Assembly (NCBI GenBank): GCA_900756495.1
Contig: CAAEKI010000093.1
Span: 1 to 6,092 of the forward strand
Reading direction: 5' to 3'
Source of the DNA: an uncultured Oscillospiraceae bacterium
GTDB taxonomy: Bacteria; Bacillota; Clostridia; Oscillospirales; Oscillospiraceae
Length of the DNA stretch: 6,092 bases
Below the pieces are notes generated by a model. The model worked only from the letters and a program-made list of their open reading frames with translations. It made no database searches and had not been told where the DNA came from. The translations under genes and the position numbers were made by a program. This document shows positions 1-5,906 of the stretch, piece by piece (the first letter of the stretch is position 1; each line of letters starts with the position of its first letter).

Positions 1-435
1 CGGGGGGCGGGCCGCCGCTTTGAACACAAGGGCTCCTACCACGGAGCCGAGGTCTATGACGACTACGCCCACCACCCGGGCGAGCTCAGGGCCCTGCTGG
101 ACACTGCCCGGAGCCTGGGCTACGAGCGGGTTATCTGTGCGTTCCAGCCCCATACCTATTCCCGGACCAAGGCCCTCTTTGACGATTTTGTGGAGGTGCT
201 GAAAAAGCCTGATCTCACTCTGCTGGCAGAGATTTTTGCCGCACGGGAGACCAATGAAATCGGCATTTCCTCCCACGATCTGGCGAAAAAAATTCCGGGG
301 AGCAAATACTTTGCCACCCTGGATGAGCTGGCCGAATACCTCAAGGAAATTGCCCGGCCCGGGGACCTGATTCTCACTGTGGGCGCCGGCGACATCTACA
401 CCGTGGGCGAGGAACTCACGGGGCCTGACCTGTGA
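1..435 (+). CDS. murC: UDP-N-acetylmuramate--L-alanine ligase MurC, C-terminal part (5' truncated by window)
   Basis: This is the C-terminal 144 residues of MurC, the cytoplasmic ATP-dependent ligase that adds L-alanine to UDP-N-acetylmuramic acid in the first peptide-forming step of peptidoglycan synthesis. The frame is open from base 1 and ends with TGA at 433-435. The visible part is the Mur ligase C-terminal (third) domain. The family motif YDDYAHHPGEL is at partial residues 19-29, FQPHTYSRTK at 48-57, and a closing segment containing VGAGDIYTVGEEL sits near the end. The ATG at 190 is internal to this frame and is not a separate gene. No frameshift is seen. The gene converges on mreB, with a hairpin between them. 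The Mur ligase assignment is very secure. MurC rather than MurD, E or F is chosen from the YDDYAHHP and QPHTYSRT motifs, recognised from memory. Confidence 0.95.
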   Translation, partial: RGAGRRFEHKGSYHGAEVYDDYAHHPGELRALLDTARSLGYERVICAFQPHTYSRTKALFDDFVEVLKKPDLTLLAEIFAARETNEIGISSHDLAKKIPGSKYFATLDELAEYLKEIARPGDLILTVGAGDIYTVGEELTGPDL

Positions 436-496
436 GGCGTTTATCCACATAGGAAACCGTCTTGTTCCACCCCCTTTGGGGTTTTCCCATCGCAAA

Positions 497-528
497 GAGG
501 CCCACGGCACGCTTATGCCGTGGGCCTC
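497..528. terminator. perfect 13-bp hairpin between convergent murC and mreB, probable bidirectional terminator
   Basis: GAGGCCCACGGCA (497-509) is the exact reverse complement of TGCCGTGGGCCTC (516-528), with a 6-nt loop. The hairpin lies between the convergent stop codons of murC (435) and mreB (547). On the plus strand it is followed by an AT-rich run (CATATATTTATATATA), and on the minus strand by TTTGCG. Neither side has a long uninterrupted U tract, so intrinsic termination is likely but not textbook. The GC-rich stem and its location are the main support. Confidence 0.72.
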
Positions 529-546
529 CATATATTTATATATACT

Positions 547-1575
547 TCAGTTCATCTGCTTGCGGCGGGACAAGTTGATGGTACCGTCCTGCATATCTCC
601 CACATTTTCCAGGCTCTTCCCAGTGCCGTAGGCCACACAGGAGATGGCGTCATCGGCCACATGCGTCTCAATGCCCGTATGGGATTCGATCAGCTTGTCA
701 AATCCCCAGACCAGAGACCCGCCGCCAGTCATGACAATACCATTTGTAGATATATCAGCCACCAGCTCGGGAGGCGTACGCTCCAGTACGCCGTGGATAG
801 CCTCCAGAATACGGGTGGAGGGCTCCTCAAAAGCCTCGATCATTTCGCTGGAGGAGACCGAGAAGACGCGGGGCAGGCCTGTCATCAGGCAGCGGCCCTT
901 GATCTCCACCGTCTGCTCCTCAGGCCGCGGAAAGACACAGCCGATCTGCATCTTCAGCTCCTCCGCCGTACGCTCGCCGATCAGTACATTGTGCTTACGC
1001 CTTATGTACTTCACGATGGCCTCGTCGAACTGGTCTCCGGCAATTTTGATGGAGGTGGACTCCACGATGCCGGACAGGGAGATGACCGCTACGTCAGTGG
1101 TGCCGCCGCCGATGTCCACAATCATGTGCCCGTCAGGCTTTGCAATATCAATGCCCGCGCCGATGGCCGCAGCCACAGGTTCCTCAATCAGATATACGCG
1201 CCTGGCGCCGGCCTGGATCCCCGCATCAATGACGGCGCGCTCCTCAACCTCGGTGATCCCGGAGGGAACACAAATGACAATGCGGGGCTTAAACAGCCGG
1301 AAGGAGGTCACTTTGCGGATAAACTCCTTGAGCATCCGCTCAGTCATGTCATAATCGGAGATAACGCCCTCGCGCAGGGGACGGATAGCCACAATATTGC
1401 CCGGGGTGCGGCCCAGCATCTGCTGGGCTTCGGTACCCACCTTGAGAAGTTTGCCGGTGTTTTTGTCAATGGCAACTACGGAAGGCTCGCGCAGAACGAC
1501 CCCTTTGCCCTTTACATATACCAAAATGGACGCTGTGCCCAGATCGATGCCAATATCCTTACTGAAACTGAACAT
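547..1575 (-). CDS. mreB: MreB/Mbl-family rod shape-determining actin homologue
   Basis: Cytoplasmic, membrane-associated bacterial actin that polymerises with ATP and guides cell-wall elongation. Numbering is from the ATG at 1575 (342 aa; MreB, Mbl and MreBH are usually about 333-345). Phosphate-1 motif DIGIDLGTAS is at 7-16, the LIEEPVAAAIG segment with the catalytic-region Glu at about 131, phosphate-2 IVDIGGGTTDVAVIS at 152-166, and adenosine motif GIVMTGGGSLVWG at 279-291. The frame stays open upstream to an ATG at 1632. I prefer 1575 because GAGGTG (1581-1586) lies 5 nt before it, MFSFSKDIGIDLG is the usual family N-terminus, and the promoter predicts transcription starting near 1640, which leaves no proper leader for the 1632 start. 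No mreC or mreD follows. The gene is apparently monocistronic, so it could be an mbl-type paralogue, which I cannot separate by eye. Confidence 0.95.
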   Translation of the reverse strand: MFSFSKDIGIDLGTASILVYVKGKGVVLREPSVVAIDKNTGKLLKVGTEAQQMLGRTPGNIVAIRPLREGVISDYDMTERMLKEFIRKVTSFRLFKPRIVICVPSGITEVEERAVIDAGIQAGARRVYLIEEPVAAAIGAGIDIAKPDGHMIVDIGGGTTDVAVISLSGIVESTSIKIAGDQFDEAIVKYIRRKHNVLIGERTAEELKMQIGCVFPRPEEQTVEIKGRCLMTGLPRVFSVSSSEMIEAFEEPSTRILEAIHGVLERTPPELVADISTNGIVMTGGGSLVWGFDKLIESHTGIETHVADDAISCVAYGTGKSLENVGDMQDGTINLSRRKQMN

Positions 1576-1646
1576 ACCTGCACCTCGAAGAAGTCTTTTT
1601 CCCAGTTCTTTTAGTTTAGCCCAAAATCTCATGGTTAATCCCTTAT

Positions 1647-1675
1647 ATTATACAGGGGTTGCCGCTCTTTTTCAA
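1647..1675 (-). promoter_or_regulatory. sigma-A-type promoter of mreB (TTGAAA-17-TATAAT)
   Basis: On the minus strand, TTGAAA occupies 1675-1670 and a perfect TATAAT occupies 1652-1647, separated by exactly 17 bp. A/T tracts lie immediately upstream (about 1676-1710) and resemble an UP element. Transcription would begin near 1640. This gives an approximately 65-nt leader to the mreB ATG at 1575 and places the start inside the Shine-Dalgarno-like AAGGGA (1639-1644) of the alternative ATG at 1632. Seen directly in sequence; not experimentally supported. Confidence 0.85.
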
Positions 1676-1682
1676 CTTTAAT

Positions 1683-1711
1683 TTGCAAAAGTTTAAGTTT
1701 TAAGTTTTAAT
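1683..1711 (+). promoter_or_regulatory. possible weak divergent promoter (TTGCAA-17-TTTAAT)
   Basis: On the plus strand, TTGCAA (1683-1688) and TTTAAT (1706-1711) are 17 bp apart, matching consensus at 4 of 6 and 5 of 6 positions. A GGGAGG ribosome-site-like sequence (1720-1725) and an ATG (1729) follow immediately. The predicted leader would be only about 10 nt. The stretch is a run of repeated TTTTAAG-like units, so chance matches are easy. This is only suggestive of a promoter for the broken gene beside it. Confidence 0.28.
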
Positions 1712-1728
1712 GTTGAACCGGGAGGCTC

Positions 1729-1856
1729 ATGGAAAGAAACCGTTTGACGACGATGACGATCCTCAAGCTCCGACAAAGAAGCGCAGAGACAATACCTCCA
1801 AGAAGAAGCCGGCCCGGCTGAAGAAGGAGAAGCTGCATACGGTGATTTGCATCTGA
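1729..1856 (+). pseudogene. frameshifted 5' remnant of a small charged protein gene (unidentified)
   Basis: GGGAGG (1720-1725) precedes ATG 1729 by only 3 nt, but the frame from that ATG stops after 30 unconvincing codons (TGA 1819-1821). The frame one base over, open from 1710 to TGA at 1854-1856, gives a biased, protein-like sequence. It contains KKPFDDDDDPQAPTKKRR and then a lysine-rich stretch, KKKPARLKKEKLHTV. One extra A in GGAAAG (1731-1736) would join ATG 1729 to this frame as MEKKPFDDDDDPQ. I infer a gene that lost one base at a short homopolymer and also lost its 3' part. I do not recognise the protein. An acidic run followed by a basic run would fit the cytoplasmic head of a membrane or nucleic-acid-associated protein, but that is speculation. 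The alternative is an intact 48-aa ORF starting at ATG 1710 with no ribosome site. Confidence 0.4.
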
Positions 1857-1943
1857 ACCAGAAATTCATCCTCAAATAGGGCCTAATAGTCAGCAAACCC
1901 GGATACACCAAAAAGTACGGCGTATCCGTGGCTGTCGCTTGAG

Positions 1944-3338
1944 TTATGGTTCTAAGACGATCTTCCTTACCCAAGCGAAAAGATCGTCGAGGTCATAGTC
2001 CCCGTCGTGAGCTACCTCCCAGGGCATAAAAAAGTCCACATCGTGGCCCATGTTCCTCAACTTGGCCTCGAGCAGAACCTGGATACCCAAAGAACTGTCC
2101 CGGGTGCCGTGGCGGATGCGCCAGTGCCGTGCAGCGGTACTGCCTGGTTCGCCCAGGTAGGCCAGTGGATCCATCATTCGGATCACAGCCGTCTCAGCCA
2201 TGGTGCCATTTACCTCGCTGTGGGCTAGGCCGTAGGATGTAAAATGGCGAGCATTTACCGTTTCCGTGCCAAAGAGCTCATTTTCCGGGCTGCTCAAATC
2301 CAAGCGGTCAAAGCCGGGGGCTGGCTTGACCCGCCCTGCGTGTTCAGCTTGCCCAGTAAAGTCCAAGGTCGTTGCGCGGCCTCCCTCTACCTTCACCCAA
2401 GGGAACGCAGAGAGTTCCACCGCCCGGTCCAGCTCCCGCTGGGCGGAGTCCAGCACAAAACCTGCTGCATAGTCCCGGAAGGTCCCGTTTCCCGTGTCGT
2501 CTAAAGTAAGGGGCGCCCCATCCGGTCCTTTCAGTTCCAAACTGTTGATATAGGCAGGAAAGGCCTCCTTCAGTTCTCGGGCGCAATGCCGCTGCTTTTC
2601 CGTCAGTCCTCCCGTCGGCAGGTCCCGGGCGTAAGAGGTGTACTCATCAATTCCACAGAACTGCCACTCCTGGGCCATATCTGCATGATCCAGAGCCGTA
2701 ATAGGGCAGTAACAGGAGGCGGCGAAAACGTCGTCACGCTCCTCTACCGCCCCCAGCGTCCTAAGGTAGGGCTCATAATCCACGTGGTTGCCGGTAGCCC
2801 CCAGAAGGGCGGACAGGGCTCCGCCCGCGCTAGTTCCGTTTGTAATGATCCGTTCGCTGTCTCCGGGGAATCTGCCCCGGTTATGGCGCAGCCAGCGGAC
2901 CGCTGCCTTCAGGTCCACGATACAGGCCGGTGCCTTCCCAATATAGCGGCCTTGTCCATCTTGACTGGTGCGCCCCCGGACGGCCGGGGAGACCACCACG
3001 CAACCGCGGCGCAGGGCCTCAAACAGGGTGTTCTTGGGCCTCCCCTGCCGTCCAGTACCAGGGGACTCCACTTCTCCTGGCATGTACCCACCCACGGAGT
3101 TAGGCATAAAAAATGGAGCGGTCTCTGCGGTAAATCCCTCGATTTGTCCGCCATGAAAGTAGGGCTCGGGCACATAGAGATTTAGCCTGTGGGTCTCCCC
3201 GCTCAAGGGGCGCTCCACGTAAGGTAGGCCTTCGTAGGCACGGTATTCCACCCGCTCGCCTCCGATAACTAGCTCACACCTGCGGAACACCGAGACATCT
3301 GGCTTCAGGCCGCGCCCCCACTCCATATTTACGTTCAT
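1944..3338 (-). CDS. alpha/beta hydrolase of the bacterial subtype-B tannase family (TanLp1/TanB-like)
   Basis: Probable tannin acylhydrolase or related phenolic-ester esterase that cleaves galloyl (or similar) esters. The 464-aa length is close to the about 469 aa of the L. plantarum enzyme. Similarity is recognised from memory along the whole length. PNSVGGYMPG is at 79-88, IVDLKAAVRWL at 140-150, nucleophile elbow NGTSAGG at 167-173 (Ser170), CPITALDHADMAQEWQF at 211-227, a segment with Lys338 and SPEN ending in Glu352/Asn353, WRIRHGTRDSS at 406-416 (Asp414), and AHDGDYDLDDLFAW at 443-456 (His444). Lys338 and Glu352 match residues that contact the galloyl hydroxyls in TanLp1. The Asp segment is two residues shorter than I recall for TanLp1. 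No signal peptide or membrane segment is visible. The ATG at 3338 is chosen because GGGAGG (3347-3352) lies 8 nt upstream; the frame extends 8 codons further to ATG 3362, which would include that site. Last gene of the operon. A feruloyl-type esterase is the main alternative. Confidence 0.85.
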   Translation of the reverse strand: MNVNMEWGRGLKPDVSVFRRCELVIGGERVEYRAYEGLPYVERPLSGETHRLNLYVPEPYFHGGQIEGFTAETAPFFMPNSVGGYMPGEVESPGTGRQGRPKNTLFEALRRGCVVVSPAVRGRTSQDGQGRYIGKAPACIVDLKAAVRWLRHNRGRFPGDSERIITNGTSAGGALSALLGATGNHVDYEPYLRTLGAVEERDDVFAASCYCPITALDHADMAQEWQFCGIDEYTSYARDLPTGGLTEKQRHCARELKEAFPAYINSLELKGPDGAPLTLDDTGNGTFRDYAAGFVLDSAQRELDRAVELSAFPWVKVEGGRATTLDFTGQAEHAGRVKPAPGFDRLDLSSPENELFGTETVNARHFTSYGLAHSEVNGTMAETAVIRMMDPLAYLGEPGSTAARHWRIRHGTRDSSLGIQVLLEAKLRNMGHDVDFFMPWEVAHDGDYDLDDLFAWVRKIVLEP

Positions 3339-3346
3339 GATAAGTT

Positions 3347-3352
3347 CCTCCC
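3347..3352 (-). promoter_or_regulatory. Shine-Dalgarno GGGAGG deciding the tannase start
   Basis: GGGAGG on the minus strand is 8 nt from the ATG at 3338-3336. It lies inside the eight-codon upstream extension of the frame, so it favours the ATG at 3338 over the one at 3362. Confidence 0.8.
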
Positions 3353-3374
3353 TGTCTGTCATGCAAAGTACAGA

Positions 3375-3408
3375 GAGCGCCCCCGCCTAAGTTGGCCGCG
3401 GGGCGCTC
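3375..3408 (-). other. GC-rich intercistronic hairpin between the carboxylesterase and tannase genes
   Basis: GAGCGCCCC (3375-3383) pairs perfectly with GGGGCGCTC (3400-3408). GCC (3385-3387) and GGC (3394-3396) can extend the stem inside. It fills much of the 75-nt gap between the carboxylesterase stop (3414) and the tannase start (3338). On the minus strand it is followed by TCTGTACTTTGC, not a U tract, so it is a poor intrinsic terminator. A processing or stabilising stem, or a partial attenuator that lowers tannase expression, are possible roles. The structure is seen; the role is inferred. Confidence 0.55.
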
Positions 3409-3413
3409 CCTGG

Positions 3414-4841
3414 TCATTCTGAGAAAAATGGGGTGGAGAGTATTCCTGGGTGCGCGCACAGATAGCGCACCACCTGCTCCACCTTGGGAGCAGCGCCCAG
3501 ATCCTCGGCGCGAATCCCGTCATTGGCAAAGCGCAGTGTGACAGGGTGCTCATGGGAAAAAGCGGGCCAGGCCGGTCGACCCTTGGTGTTGGGATCCCCG
3601 CTCCTAGCGAAGCTGGTCCAGTAGTCCACCGCAATTTCTGACATCTTCCGGTCATAGTCCGTCCAAGGCCGGGGCTGCTGGGCCAAAATACCGAACGTAT
3701 ACGGCATCTCGCTCCCATGACCGGGGCTCCCCTCTCCACCGGGCAAATCATGGTCGAAGAAATAGTGATAAATTGGTCGTTTACCCAGTTCGATGTACCG
3801 CCTGCCCCAGGCAATCCCAGGTGCCAGGGCGAACTCGTGTTCATACCCGTGGATGCCACCAGGGATCTGGTAGGGAAAGTTATGCCACTCCTCCCGGATT
3901 GTACCGCACATCACATCTACATCTGTACCGACGCCGTCATAGAGGATCTTCCCGTAGTAGTCCCGAACCAGGTACCCATCCATGGAGGGCTGGAAAAGCC
4001 TAGGAACCAAGGACTGTTGCGGTAGCCCCAGTCTGGGTGTCAGAGTATCCAGCACCTGGCAGACCTCCCGATCCTCGCGAGTCATCAGATCGTCAAAAGT
4101 CCACCCCGCCATCTCCAGAAGCTTTCTGGTGTAGCGGTACTTTTCCTCGGCGGATCGAATTGGATCGATGTCCCAAGTGCCTCCGCCGGACATAGAGATA
4201 GCCCTCTGAAACAGCCCTGCCGCCAACGGTGTGCCAAGGAGCATTTTGACTGTCATGGCCCCTGAGGATTGTCCAAAAATAGTGACGTTGCCCGGGTCAC
4301 CTCCGAACGCAGCGATATTCTCCTTCACCCAGCGCAGGGCCTGCAGGATGTCTAGAAACCCGCAATTGCCCGAAGTATGGTGACTATCCTGCTCCTCCAG
4401 CTCCTCCAGTCCCAGGAAGCCAAACACACCGCAGCGAAAGCCCAGCGTGACTAAAATGACACCACGCGCATTGTAGGCAGTCCCATCGTATAGGGGGTTA
4501 GAGCTCCGTCCAAAGGTAAACCCTCCGCCGTGAATCCAAACCATGACCGGCAATCCCGCTCCAGGTGCCTCCGCAGGGGTCCAAATATTGAGATACAGGC
4601 AATCCTCGCTCCCCTCCCAACGGCTGGTTTTACCTTTGGAGACTTCCTGCACGCACATGGGAGCCCATTGTGTGCAGGGCCGTTCCCCCTCCCAGGGATC
4701 CGGTTCCTTGGGAGCGGCAAAGCGCAACGCTCCCACAGGAGGCTTGGCATAGGGAACACCTTTAAAAATTGTAAACTCAGGCCGGCCGCCTGAGACACCG
4801 GTCACTACACCATATTTGGTCGCTGCCCGCTTTAACGCCAT
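3414..4841 (-). CDS. type-B carboxylesterase (COesterase family, PnbA-like)
   Basis: Serine esterase hydrolysing carboxylic esters, of the carboxylesterase type-B/para-nitrobenzyl esterase alpha/beta-hydrolase family. From the ATG at 4841 it is 475 aa, near the usual 480-550 for bacterial members. FTIFKGVPYAKPPVG is at about 23-37, EDCLYLNIW at 79-87, oxyanion-hole motif HGGGF at 104-108, and FGGDPGNVTIFGQSSGA at 179-195 with nucleophile Ser192 (the usual GESAG is GQSSG here). The catalytic acid is probably Glu318 in GTIREEWHNF, and the catalytic His is His375 in GHGSEMPYTFG. No signal peptide is seen, so it is probably cytoplasmic. The ATG at 4841 has GGGAGAGG (4846-4853) just upstream; the frame runs back to a TTG at 4874 with no comparable site. 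It starts 29 nt after the ATPase stop, in the same operon. The substrate cannot be read from sequence; an organic or phenolic ester delivered by the neighbouring importer is plausible. Confidence 0.92.
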   Translation of the reverse strand: MALKRAATKYGVVTGVSGGRPEFTIFKGVPYAKPPVGALRFAAPKEPDPWEGERPCTQWAPMCVQEVSKGKTSRWEGSEDCLYLNIWTPAEAPGAGLPVMVWIHGGGFTFGRSSNPLYDGTAYNARGVILVTLGFRCGVFGFLGLEELEEQDSHHTSGNCGFLDILQALRWVKENIAAFGGDPGNVTIFGQSSGAMTVKMLLGTPLAAGLFQRAISMSGGGTWDIDPIRSAEEKYRYTRKLLEMAGWTFDDLMTREDREVCQVLDTLTPRLGLPQQSLVPRLFQPSMDGYLVRDYYGKILYDGVGTDVDVMCGTIREEWHNFPYQIPGGIHGYEHEFALAPGIAWGRRYIELGKRPIYHYFFDHDLPGGEGSPGHGSEMPYTFGILAQQPRPWTDYDRKMSEIAVDYWTSFARSGDPNTKGRPAWPAFSHEHPVTLRFANDGIRAEDLGAAPKVEQVVRYLCAHPGILSTPFFSE

Positions 4842-4845
4842 ACTA

Positions 4846-4853
4846 CCTCTCCC
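4846..4853 (-). promoter_or_regulatory. Shine-Dalgarno GGGAGAGG of the carboxylesterase gene
   Basis: This minus-strand GGGAGAGG ends 4 nt before the ATG (4841-4839). It sits in a 20-nt leader (4842-4861) that matches the leader of the upstream ATPase gene (5906-5925) at 17 of 20 positions, and it supports the ATG start over the upstream TTG. Confidence 0.75.
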
Positions 4854-4870
4854 TTTCTGCAGCGCGCGCC

Positions 4871-5905
4871 TCAACAGCCCTGTGGCTGCGGTGCCGCCTG
4901 CGTAAGCTCCTGTCCCCGCTGCTCTTTTGTGCTCTCCCGCTCCAGCAGCGCGCTGTTAAGCTCACGGCAGCGGCAGCAGGCCACAAAGTGGTCTGGCAGG
5001 ACCTCCTCCAACTTCTGTGGTTGATGGCATGCCTCCGTGGCATATAGGCAACGGGTCGCAAAGCGGCATCCCGGCCTTGGATTGATGGGTGAGGTCAGCT
5101 CCCCTTTCAGGATAATACGCTCTTTCTTCGCGTGGAGCTTGGTGGACGGGATGGCGGAGAGCAGTGCCTTTGTGTAAGGGTGCAGGGGGGCCTTGAACAG
5201 GTGCTTGGAGGGACTGGTCTCCACAAGCTGCCCCAAGTACATCACGCTGATGTTGTCTGAGATGTGCCTAACCACCGACATGTTGTGGGTGACGAACATA
5301 TAGGTCAGGCCGAACTCCTTCTGCAGCTGATGGAGGAGGTTTAACACCTGAGCCTGAATGGAGACATCTAGTGCGGAGACCGGCTCATCACAGACGATGA
5401 ACTTTGGATTCAGGGATACCGCTCGCCCAATCCCCACTCGCTGCCTCCGGCCGCCGTCCATCTCGTGGGGGTAGGCCATCCGCATCCGGCGGGCTAGGCC
5501 AACGGTGTCCATCAGGCGGATGATCTCCTTGTCCAGGTCGGCGCTGCTCTTAAATCGCTTGGAGATCACCAAGGGTTCCTTCAGGGTTTCCTCCACTGTC
5601 ATGCGGGGGTCCAGAGAGGAGTAGGGATCCTGGAAGATGATCTGCATGTCCTCTCGCAGGGCTCGCAGACGTTTGGGCGTAATGTGGGTCACGTCCTCTC
5701 CCAGGTACAGGATCTGTCCGTCCGTGCTCTCATGAAGGTGGATAATGGTCCGGCCCAGTGTGGACTTACCGCAACCCGACTCACCCACCACGCCCATGGT
5801 AGTGCCCTTTTCAAAGGACATGTTCACGCCATCCACCGCATGGAGCATCCCATTCTTCGTCTTAAAAAACTTGCTCAGTCCCTTTATCTCAACCAAAGCA
5901 GACAT
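4871..5905 (-). CDS. oppF: oligopeptide/dipeptide-type ABC transporter ATPase (OppF/DppF family)
   Basis: Cytoplasmic ATP-hydrolysing subunit of a peptide/nickel/oligosaccharide-class ABC importer that works as a heterodimer with an OppD-type partner, whose end lies just upstream. From the ATG at 5905 it is 344 aa, normal for the family. Walker A GESGCGKST is at 41-49, Q-loop IIFQDPYSSLDP at 89-100, a signature region EMDGGRRQR at 148-156 in place of LSGGQ, Walker B FIVCDEPVSALD at 169-180, and switch His207. The Opp/Dpp C-terminal extension includes HPYTKALLSAIP at 242-253 and the cysteine motif GCRFATRC at 279-286, with further cysteines at 293 and 310-313. The tail is hydrophilic and ends in Cys. 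GGGAGAGG (5910-5917) fixes the ATG; the frame is open 10 codons further upstream. The ligand cannot be told from the ATPase; the adjacent esterases suggest an ester-bearing compound rather than only peptides. Confidence 0.93.
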   Translation of the reverse strand: MSALVEIKGLSKFFKTKNGMLHAVDGVNMSFEKGTTMGVVGESGCGKSTLGRTIIHLHESTDGQILYLGEDVTHITPKRLRALREDMQIIFQDPYSSLDPRMTVEETLKEPLVISKRFKSSADLDKEIIRLMDTVGLARRMRMAYPHEMDGGRRQRVGIGRAVSLNPKFIVCDEPVSALDVSIQAQVLNLLHQLQKEFGLTYMFVTHNMSVVRHISDNISVMYLGQLVETSPSKHLFKAPLHPYTKALLSAIPSTKLHAKKERIILKGELTSPINPRPGCRFATRCLYATEACHQPQKLEEVLPDHFVACCRCRELNSALLERESTKEQRGQELTQAAPQPQGC

Positions 5906-5906
5906 A

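Larger units (their letters stand above)
1633..1943. other. 311-bp gap between mreB and the tannase gene with no intact gene
   Basis: The mreB-proximal part (1633-1710) is AT-rich and carries the mreB promoter. The middle (1710-1856) has plus-strand codon patterns of a broken small gene (see the pseudogene entry). The right part (1857-1943) shows no gene. A plus-strand frame running to a TGA at 1940-1942 reads SKPGYTKKYGVSVAVA in its last 16 residues, with an in-frame TAG shortly upstream, so it is at most another fragment. An imperfect inverted repeat, CGGATAC (1900-1906) with GTATCCG (1922-1928), follows the tannase stop but lacks a good U tract. I see no tRNA, CRISPR or transposase in this stretch. 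Confidence 0.6.

Noticed and set aside
471..485. CCCC-TTT-GGGG followed by TTTT, after murC, as a terminator
   Set aside because: The stem is only 4 bp with a 3-nt loop, too weak alone. The 13-bp hairpin at 497-528 is the better candidate.
520..1614. Long plus-strand open frame (364 codons) opposite mreB
   Set aside because: It lies antisense to the clearly conserved MreB gene. Its translation has no recognisable motifs, and the mreB protein explains the codon structure.
1900..1928. CGGATAC/GTATCCG inverted repeat just after the tannase stop, as the operon terminator
   Set aside because: The stem is 7 bp with a 15-nt loop and no U tract on the minus strand. It is mentioned in the gap description but not called as a terminator.
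1693..1974. Minus-strand 93-codon open frame overlapping the tannase 3' end
   Set aside because: There is no ribosome site, it overlaps the real tannase C-terminus in another frame, and its composition looks like a shadow of the plus-strand remnant.
2586..3185. Plus-strand 199-codon open frame opposite the tannase gene
   Set aside because: It is antisense to a gene whose catalytic motifs fall in this same stretch, and its translation resembles no family.
3359..3859. Minus-strand 166-codon open frame inside the carboxylesterase gene
   Set aside because: It is a different frame of the same strand within a well-supported carboxylesterase gene, with no motifs and no ribosome site.
4839..4874. 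Upstream TTG start for the carboxylesterase (11 extra residues)
   Set aside because: The ATG at 4841 has a strong GGGAGAGG, and the extra residues would be made from the ribosome-site region itself.
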